Positions 56,501 through 64,000 of a stretch of 64,000 bases of DNA are shown here, one piece after another (within the stretch, counting starts at the first letter, position 1; each line of letters starts with the position of its first letter). Source of the stretch: Oscheius dolichura (Eukaryota; Nematoda; Chromadorea; Rhabditida; Rhabditidae); assembly GCA_932521035.1 (NCBI GenBank), contig OW051494.1, positions 1,660,001 to 1,724,000 on the forward strand, given 5' to 3'. The notes beneath the pieces are model-generated. The model made no database searches and was not told where the DNA came from. It worked only from the letters and a program-made list of their open reading frames with translations. The position numbers and the translations under genes are program-made.

Positions 56501-59500
56501 ATGGATACAGATGCTAGCTTGAGGAATTTAAGTACAGTACACTATTATTTGAGGTAAGTCAGTTAATTAGCGCGGCGCGGATGGGAGCGGGCCACCAAAT
56601 TATTCACCCATTTCTACTGGAGATTCCTCGATTAATGATTCATTATGTTCTTCGTTGTGGGACCGATTGAGCCGGATTTAAAATTTCTACAGTAATTTTG
56701 AAGTGGCGCGTGAAAAATCCAGGAATTTTGGGAATTCTAGTCCATAACCCTTCTCGAACCTTGATAAAAGCGGCTCGATCCCCGATTGTCCGATCCCCTG
56801 CACCCGTAAAGTATCGGCAAGATAAATATATAAAGCTGTTTTGTAACTCTTTTAAATCAAGATGATCCTCCTGCCGAGACTTTACGGGTGCAGGGGATCG
56901 GATTATCGGGGGGCCAAGGGGATAAATGCCATTTTCTTTGCAATATAGGGAATACGGTAATTATGTCACATTCTACTAAAATTTCTCCATTATTCCGATT
57001 TCAGAGAAGGTTATTTCGGTTCTGCTCTACCGTATTGTGAAGCGAAGGGGTCTCACGAAGCTGCCGAGCATCAGGCACTCGTTTTGAAGGGGATTGCTCT
57101 CTCTCTCCTAGGTTAGGACCATTTTCTTCTCTTTTTCGATATCTACCCTTTTTAGGAAAACCAATAGATGCTCTGAAATGTCTAGAACCTCTTCGAAATG
57201 GTCCCTGCAATCTGGGAGTCCTTCACGGGCTCAAATATGCCCACCAATTGACTGCAAATCAAGGTGCGGATCATTTTTAAGGGATAAGATATAATTTAAG
57301 ACAAAAAATCGCTCCAAGACCTGGAAAACGGGATCCAGGAGTCCATTCGTACCGCCACCGATGTTGAACTCCTCTCTGCCGCGGAAGTTCTCTTCTTTAC
57401 GGGGCAACCAGCCCGCGCAAAGTCCCTACTGGAGAAACAAGCACAAGCACAGCTAAAATTTGATGAAAAAGCCCGGAATCCCAAACTTTTAACTCTACTG
57501 GGGTGGATTGACCTAGCTCTTGGGAAAGACCAGAAATCGACCAAGGAAATGTTCGAAATGTCTGCTAATTTGGTTAGAAACAGGCCTGTGCGTGAGAGAA
57601 AAGAGGAAATTATAGAATTATCCGGATGGTTTTGTTGGAAAAGCACGGCTGTGTGAACTACACCATTCTCCAATTGAGATGAGAGCTATTACAAAGGTAG
57701 GAAGGGGAATGGAGCGCGGTGGAGGACCAAGACGGCTTCACGGGTCTGTCCTCTACCAAAATATACCGTACTCCCACGTATTTCCTGATATATAACGGTT
57801 TACCACTGCTTTAAAATAAGGGGTTCGGAAAATTTTGGAATTTGAGGTACTTTTTTGAGTACAACAAGGATTTTAGACTCGGCCTTCGGTAGTCCGCTTC
57901 CCTGCACCCGTAAAGTCTCGGCAGGAGGATCATCTTTATTCAAAACTGTTACAAAACTGTTTCGCCTTTATACCTTTCTTTTGCCGAGACTTTACGGGTG
58001 CAGGGGATCGGAAGATCGAGAACCCAGCCGAATTTCCCCGAGACTTTCATTTTCAACTCTTTCCAGTAATGTTTTTATGGTTTTTTGAAGGGTTACGGTA
58101 ATAAATAGATCCCTTTCCATTTTAGGAGCTCACAACTACCCACATAACCTTCTTCCCCGGTCATATTGAGCGGTGTCGAGCTGCTCAAGCCGACAACAAT
58201 TGGGATGCCCTCCTGGATGGGGTTCAAAACAGCGCCATGGCTAATGAAGTATGCTTCTTCCTACACTTCTTAAAAACTACCATATTCAGACGGATAACAG
58301 CTATATGTCTCTGCTAGTCGCCGTCCATTCCATCTGCGCTGCTGGATTTAAAAATGACGCGGCTTTAGTGGACCTGAAAAATGCTCTGGAACTATCGGAG
58401 AAGGAGAACCACCAGCTGTATTATAGAATTGCCCAGTTGTTGATCAGATGTGCAGCTAGGAACAGGACTATTCTGTCTTTTTCAAAGTACCCGCCATTTT
58501 TACTATCCAGAATATTATTTAACCTATTAGGAACCTCCTAGCCAAGGCAATACAACTCCAGCCCAAAGAAGAGTACATGATAGAGGAGTTGAGACTGGCT
58601 ATGGCCTTGGAAGACAGTAAGGAGACCCTGTCAGTGGCCAAGGATTTGATCCAAGCTGGACTGGATGACCCCTACGCGGTTATGGGTGAGCCGAAGCTAT
58701 GGTTACTGTAGGAAGAATGCTATGGGTCCCATGACGAAGGAGAATAAATATCATTCGAAAAGACAAAAATGTTTCTTCCGTTGCCGGGAATCGAACCCGG
58801 GCCTTACGGGTGAGAGCCGTAAATCCTAACCACTAGACCACAACGGAGACATTTGGACTAATTGACGGGGAGAGTTTAATATCAGCTGTGGATGGACCAC
58901 TAAAATTGACAGCACCTGTCAAATTCCAGCCAGTGGTAGTCTAATGATAAAAGCCATCCTTCGGAACGCCGAAAACATCTCCGTTGTGGTCTAGTGGTTA
59001 GGATTTACGGCTCTCACCCGTAAGGCCCGGGTTCGATTCCCGGCAACGGAAAGAACCCTTTTGCTTTCTTTCCCCCTTGAAACCTCTTGAATCTCTCTTA
59101 CAGTACTCTTTCAGGTATGTGCCTTGGCTATCTTATGGCCGGAAAGATAAAAGACGCCACCGAGCAGTTCGAATTCATCCACTCTGTCCATCCAAACATG
59201 ACTAAACTACCGGTAACTCTGCTCAAATTCTACCGTAACCCAGTTTTAGCTCTATATATTTGTCTCCGCCCTTGTTTCGCGCTATAAGGACAATAATTTC
59301 GAAGACTATATACGAAAAATGGATGAATTCATCACCAGTCACCAGTCCCAGGTCCAGAATAACGTCTTCGGGTTGAAATATCTAAAAGAAATGGATATAG
59401 ATCTTCTTTTGACGGCAGCCTATACCCTTTTGGACTATGCTCCTGTTATGGTAGGGCCGTAACCGCGCACCAAGGCTAATTCGAGTTATTTAGCCAACAA

Positions 59501-62500
59501 GGACGCCTAGTCCGGCTCTGCGTCATGCTGAAAGGATTTTCACCTGGATTTTTGAGAAATGTCCCGGGATGTCGACAATTTCCGTGAATTTGGCCCGGAT
59601 ACAGTACCTACAGATGGAATATGACGCCGCGGAGAAGACCTTGTTCTATTGTTTGGACAAGAACGCGACAATTGCTGATGCTCACCTACTAAAAGCCCAG
59701 ATTTTAATAGACAGAGGACGGGGAAATGAGGCGGAGAAGGAGCTAAACACCGGACTGGCTTTTAATTTCGACGTCCGGGAGAGTAGTCTCTATAAATTGG
59801 TCATGTCTAAAGTTCAGAGGGTTAGTTCTTCCTTTTTCTCTAAAAGTAGTCAATTTCCAGAGGAAAAATGAACTGGATGAGGCTATAAAGACCCTGGAAA
59901 GTGGTCTAAAAGAACCGGCAAAGAAGCCCGGAGCCGTCAACCTCCTGGGGAAGAGAGAACCGGCCGACGCGCACCGGATTTCTATTCAATTGGAGCTGAT
60001 AGACTGTCTCCAGTCAAAAAATCGAGTAGCGGACGCGGAGGCCATAATGAGACAGGCTATGGAAGAATGGAAAGGAAAGGGGGAAGCAGGGCAGCTGATT
60101 CTCCTCAATGCTGATTTACATCTCTCCAAGGGAGACCCAGATGGAGCCTTACAGATACTGAACAAGGTTAGGAAAGAATGCAAAATATTTCTTCCGTTGC
60201 CGGGAATCGAACCCGGGCCTTACGGGTGAGAGCCGTAAATCCTAACCACTAGACCACAACGGAGACATTTGGACTAATTGACAGGGAGAGTTTAATATCA
60301 GCTGTGGATGGACCACTAAAATTGACAGCACCTGTCAAATTCCAGCGAGTGGTAGTCTAATGATAAAAGCCATCCTTCGGAACACCGAAAACATCTCCGT
60401 TGTGGTCTAGTGGTTAGGATTTACGGCTCTCACCCGTAAGGCCCGGGTTCGATTCCCGGCAACGGAAGAAACATTTTTGTATTTTCTAGGTAAAACAAGG
60501 AGAATCGAACTATCAAAGTGCCCGTGTCAAAATGGCTGAAATTTATCTGGACGTGAAGAAGGACCGCCGCTCTTATATTCTCACCTACAAGTGGGCATTT
60601 TTCCCTCTATTTTGGAAGATTTCCAAATTTTTAGAGAACTCCTTCCCATGGCTCAAACCTCTTCTCAGTATGCTCTTATCGGCGACGCCTATATGAATAT
60701 CCAAGAGCCGGAAAAGGCCATAGAAGTCTATGAAATAGCCCAGAAAAAGAATCCGAAAGACGTTTCTCTAACAGAGAAAATTGGCGAGGCCTACGTAATG
60801 TGCCATTTGTATACAAAAGTAGTATCTTGCCTCCAAACAAAAAATGATATAAAACTTTAGGCAGTGAATTTCTACGAGGCTATGATGAAGCAGCATAAAA
60901 GTACTGAGATGCGGCTTCGCTTGGCGGATCTGCTGCTAAAATTGGGACAGACGGAGAAGTGTGAGACGGTACTAACTCAACCACTGTCCAGTGATCCAAC
61001 CCCAGTTGGTGAGTAGGAGCTTTTGGATTTTTGAGGTCCTGAGAAGAAATAATGGGCTTTTTTGCGTTGTTTATGAATAAAAGGCTACAAGATCTTCTAA
61101 AACACGCCCTGTAAATAGCGGCAAATGAAATTTCTAGGGCTTCAAACCGGCAAGTAGTCAGTAAGGCGCATTATTGGGGAAACGGACTAGTTTTGGGCTT
61201 TTTCAAGGGAAGAGTTATATAATATCTGGTATACTGTAATTAGGAGGGTCCTATAGTACCCCAATGCCAGATATTTCTGTTCCAGACCCTGCTATAATGG
61301 CCGCCCATGTGCAGTACCTCCAGCTCCTATCCAAACTCTATTTGAGTAAGGAAAACAGGGAAAAGGCACTCCAACACCTGGAACAGTAAGCTCTCCACCT
61401 ATTTTTGTCTTCATTTCATTCATTTATAGAGCCCGGGAGTTGCAGATCAAATTAATGCAACGAGACCCAACGACTAGTGGTCCTGTACGGAAAGAATCTG
61501 CTCAGTGAGTATTTTCCCCCGTTTCTTGAAGAACGTGAGATTTTTTTCAGGCTAACCTGTTCAATTGCTGAAATGAATAAGGCCAACAAAGACTACGACA
61601 TTGCCCTGAGACTGTACAAAGAGGCGAACTCGCTGGACCCCAATAATTCAAAGGTAAGCCAGTAAAACTACCGTACACCCTCAATTTTTAACTGTAGATA
61701 GGTCTGGCAATTGCTGAATGTTACCTCCTGAAGAGAGACTTAACTCAGTGCCAGGATAAGTGCATGGATGTATTGAAAATTGACCGTCTGAACTCGGAAG
61801 CTCATTTGGTAGGCGGAATAGCTACTTCTTGGGGGAAAAAGAAGTTTAGATGATTGCTGATGTACAATATTTGAGAAATGAATCGGATACTGCTCTGCAA
61901 AAGTACAGCGACGTGCTGAGCAAACAACACTGTAAGTTTTTTTGAGAGAAAGAGGGAAATGAGCAAAAATAAAAGGGAAATCAAAAGAAAGTAAAACAAA
62001 AAGCTTACGACACCCGGGATTCCCAAGCCGTCTCCGATCCAAGTACTAACCGGGCCCAACGTTGCTTGACTTGCCAGATCGGACGGGATGGCGTACTTTC
62101 AACGTGGTATGGCCGTAAGCGAGAGCAGCTCTTTCTCGCTTGGTTTTCCCCTGTTTCCTCCCAATATCACAAATTTTTCCTTTTCCAGCCAATTACCATG
62201 CTTTGGAGAGGTTCATCGAGCTGTGCTGGCGAACTGGTCAGAGTCCAAAAGCCCAGAAAAAGCTGGACGAAGTAACAGCGGCCAATCCGCGAGTCGCCTC
62301 CGAGTCCGGGTTCAATTACTGCCGTGGACTCCATGAATGGTATCAAGGGGAGATCAACGCTGCCCTGCAGGCTTTCAATCGGGCGAAAAAGGACGCCACG
62401 TGGGGAGATAAGGCCCTCTGTAATATTATCGAGATCTGCCTGAATCCGGATAACGAGGTCATCGGAGCAGAGACACTGGAAGAGGGTGGGGAAATGAATA

Positions 62501-63613
62501 GGTTACCGTAATTAGGCCCTCTTTTTCAAAATTGAGCGGATTTTAGCATCGATGCCGAGAGAGAAGTAGCCACAAAGACGGCTGAGAGCTTCCTGGACGA
62601 GTTAAGAAGACGGGGGCAAGAGCAGAAATGTGTACTGATGGAAAATTTCATTCTTGTCCGCGGCGGGGATAAGAATATGGTCAATCAGGCCCTCCAGACC
62701 ATGTTGAATATGATTGGTCCTGAAACGGTAGGAATTGCTACTTTTCTGATGGTGTAAGGACCCAAAATGTAGTCCTTGAAATTCTCTACAAGATACGTTA
62801 CACGAGTTATTTTCTTTCCCATGGAAAAACCTTTAACAGGCCTTTAAAAGGCGCGCATTCAAACTCTTTGAATTTTTCCTTGTATTGGATATCTTTTAAC
62901 GTTTTTGTTATCATTTTAAAGAGCAGAAAGCGCCTATTTTTCTCGGATATATTTTGACTTTATTTCCAATTCATTTTGTAATTTTAGGGAATTGTTAAAA
63001 ACGTCGGCGCGGTACTTGGCTCGGCTCAGGCGTATCTTTACTTGAAGCAGTCCCAAAAAGCCAAGCAGATTCTCAAGCGAGTAGCTGATCATCCGTGGAC
63101 CGTCAACGAGGCTTATTACCTGGAAAAATGTACAGATTTCCTGTCGTTGTGGAGCCTAATAGCGTTTTTTTAGGCTGGCTACTCCTGGCAGAGATCTACG
63201 TCTCTCAAAATCGACCAGATGCAGTAAACAAACTTTTGAACCAAGTGGGAGGAAGCCCGCCCTTTAAAATTAGAATTTTGCTAGGTTCTGATGAGGAATC
63301 AAAGCTGTTGGAAGGCTTACGAACTCCAGGGACAGTTGAAAGAGAAAGAGGCCCACTTCCAAGACGCGGCCAGTTTCTACCAGCACGCTTGGGATCATAA
63401 TAGCCGGCGGAACCCGGCCATTGGATACAAACTGGCCTATAGTTATCTGAAATGCCGGAAGGTTTTCGAATGCTTGGATGTTAGTGTTCTCCCTTTTTTG
63501 TGGAATAATATGGAAAATTTTAGGTTTGTGACATCGTCCTGACCAAATATCCACATCATCAAAAGATCCGTAAAGATATTCAAGAACGGGCCCGGCAACT
63601 CATCCGGGGATGA
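56501..63613 (+). CDS. ift-139: IFT139/TTC21 tetratricopeptide protein (ciliary transport)
   Basis: A long multi-exon gene starting MDTDASLRNLSTVHYYLR (exon 1, 56501-56553; exon 2, 57005-57111) and ending LIRG at TGA 63611-63613. Nearly every exon encodes TPR helices: KPIDALKCLEPLRNGPCN, GWIDLALGKDQKSTKEMF, ARIQYLQMEYDAAEKTLFYC, ALIGDAYMNIQEPEKAIEVY. The first exons match TTC21B/IFT139 better than other TPR families such as SRP72. IFT139 is a peripheral IFT-A subunit needed for retrograde transport in sensory cilia. Introns carry two MITEs, two tRNA-Glu pair units, a half inverted repeat near 61160 and a 5S rRNA gene, which is unusual crowding. I did not place every exon border. Confidence 0.82.
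56772..56916 (-). mobile_element. MITE family A, copy 13
   Basis: It starts GGCTCGATCC with arms CACCCGTAAAGTATCGGCA and TGCCGAGACTTTACGGGTGC. The interior has lost part of TAAAGGCGAC. It lies in intron 1 of the IFT139 gene. Confidence 0.8.
57876..58029 (+). mobile_element. MITE family A, copy 14
   Basis: It starts GACTCGGCCTTCGG and ends GATCGAGAACCCAGCC, with both arms and the full interior. It lies in an IFT139 intron. Confidence 0.85.
58776..58847 (-). tRNA. tRNA-Glu (CTC), unit 1 left
   Basis: 72 nt on the minus strand: acceptor TCCGTTG pairs with CAACGGA plus discriminator A. The A box is TGGTCTAGTGG, the anticodon loop CTCTCAC (anticodon CTC) and the T arm CCCGGGTTCGATTCCCGG. It forms a divergent pair with 58980-59051, inside an IFT139 intron. 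Confidence 0.95.
58980..59051 (+). tRNA. tRNA-Glu (CTC), unit 1 right
   Basis: 72 nt, the same sequence as its partner at 58776-58847 but on the plus strand, 132 bp away. A, B and anticodon elements are intact. A short T-rich stretch follows. Confidence 0.95.
60192..60263 (-). tRNA. tRNA-Glu (CTC), unit 2 left
   Basis: Identical to unit 1 left. The second unit lies about 1.4 kb downstream in another intron of the same gene. Confidence 0.95.
60396..60467 (+). tRNA. tRNA-Glu (CTC), unit 2 right
   Basis: Identical to unit 1 right. The 132-bp spacer to its partner is nearly the same as in unit 1, with single-base differences (GACAGGGAG for GACGGGGAG, CAGCGAGTGG for CAGCCAGTGG, AACACCG for AACGCCG). 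Confidence 0.95.
62002..62120 (-). rRNA. 5S ribosomal RNA, copy 3 (in IFT139 intron)
   Basis: 119 nt, the same sequence as the other two copies, antisense in an IFT139 intron. It shares with copy 2 about 27 bp of upstream flank (GGTTTTCCCCTGTTTCCTCC onward) and with copy 1 the downstream AAAATAAAAGGGAAATCAAA. Confidence 0.95.
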
Positions 63614-64000
63614 ATTTTCCCTGTAAAAATCTTGGAATAAATGACCTTGTATGGATTATTTTCGTCTTTTTTGTAGCCAGAAAGTACAGAAATTGCTCCC
63701 GGTCCATTCCAGACCAAAAGAATGTCGAGAGACGTCCAATGGATTCATCCATAAGGACCACAGTCCCCTATGATCCCATAACCCCCCTTCAGCTACGTCC
63801 CCTCCCCCTTTTCCTGTCAATTCACATTTCCATCCAGATTTCTCCCGAAATAATTGTTGTCAGTGCCACTTATCGTCTCATAGAAACAAACATCGGCCGC
63901 CTTGCACTTGTTGTTTATTGCGGTCGCCCCTTCCTGCATCTCCTCCTCTTTCCAGTTGGTTCTGTGATGTATTTTTCTGTTGTTCAGCCTTTTTCCTGTT
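63614..64000. other. Downstream flank of IFT139, no gene seen
   Basis: An AATAAA at about 63635 is the likely IFT139 poly(A) signal. The rest is pyrimidine-rich with no supported exon before the window ends. Confidence 0.5.

Noticed and set aside
57855-58088. Open frame containing LLPRLYGCRG, seen repeatedly in the window
   Set aside because: The same peptide appears wherever the MITE arm is translated, so it is repeat sequence, not a gene.
56501-63613. Reading the TPR gene as SRP72 or O-GlcNAc transferase
   Set aside because: There is no SRP72 C-terminal RNA-binding region and no glycosyltransferase domain. The N-terminal exons and overall length fit TTC21/IFT139.
1-64000. Search for CRISPR arrays, prophage or bacterial operons
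   Set aside because: Introns, 5S and tRNA types and gene families are all nematode. Regular spaced repeats were not seen.

Overview
The window is nuclear DNA from a nematode, most likely Caenorhabditis or a close relative. The signs are many short introns (commonly 35-60 nt) ending in TTTCAG, trans-splice-like acceptors just before start codons, close-set genes on both strands, and proteins readable as imidazolonepropionase, STT3, GEN1-like nuclease, BCAS2/SPF27, extended synaptotagmin, galectin and IFT139. Exon structures were built by hand from reading frame, GT-AG borders and codon phase, so most ends are predictions. From memory, several neighbours (amdh-1, bcas-2, stt-3, gen-1, esyt-2) also lie together on C. 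elegans cosmid T12A2, which would make this a conserved syntenic block.

Layout, left to right. 19-270: last exon of a membrane protein. 293-2715 (-): secreted histidine acid phosphatase. 3183-8382 (-): long helical/coiled-coil protein of unknown function. 9282-9725 (-): small lipid-anchored Pro/Gln-rich protein. 10203-13151 (+): imidazolonepropionase. 13344-16266 (+): a second acid phosphatase, paralogous to the first. 16.3-22.3 kb: F-box family cluster with one intact gene, one broken gene and one orphan fragment, mixed with a BEL/Pao gag fragment, poly-G tracts and inverted repeats. 22377-25574 (-): BCAS2/SPF27 and a GEN1-type nuclease, possibly an operon. 26064-28904 (+): STT3. 29977-39353 (+): 17-exon extended synaptotagmin. 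39.4-46.5 kb: gene-poor and repeat-rich. 47362-49294 (+): GNAT acyltransferase. 49403-49973 (-): Gln-rich protein. 51064-54805 (+): galectin with a Pro/Gln-rich tail. 54983-55482 (-): membrane protein with an apparent frameshift. 56501-63613 (+): IFT139/TTC21, a ciliary TPR protein.

Three kinds of repeated or non-coding unit stand out. A short hairpin-ended element of about 150 bp occurs 14 times, always in introns or between genes. Complete 5S rRNA genes occur three times, all on the minus strand, two inside introns. Two near-identical units, each with a divergent pair of tRNA-Glu(CTC) genes, sit inside introns of the IFT139 gene. No bacterial-type system, CRISPR array or virus-like gene set was seen.
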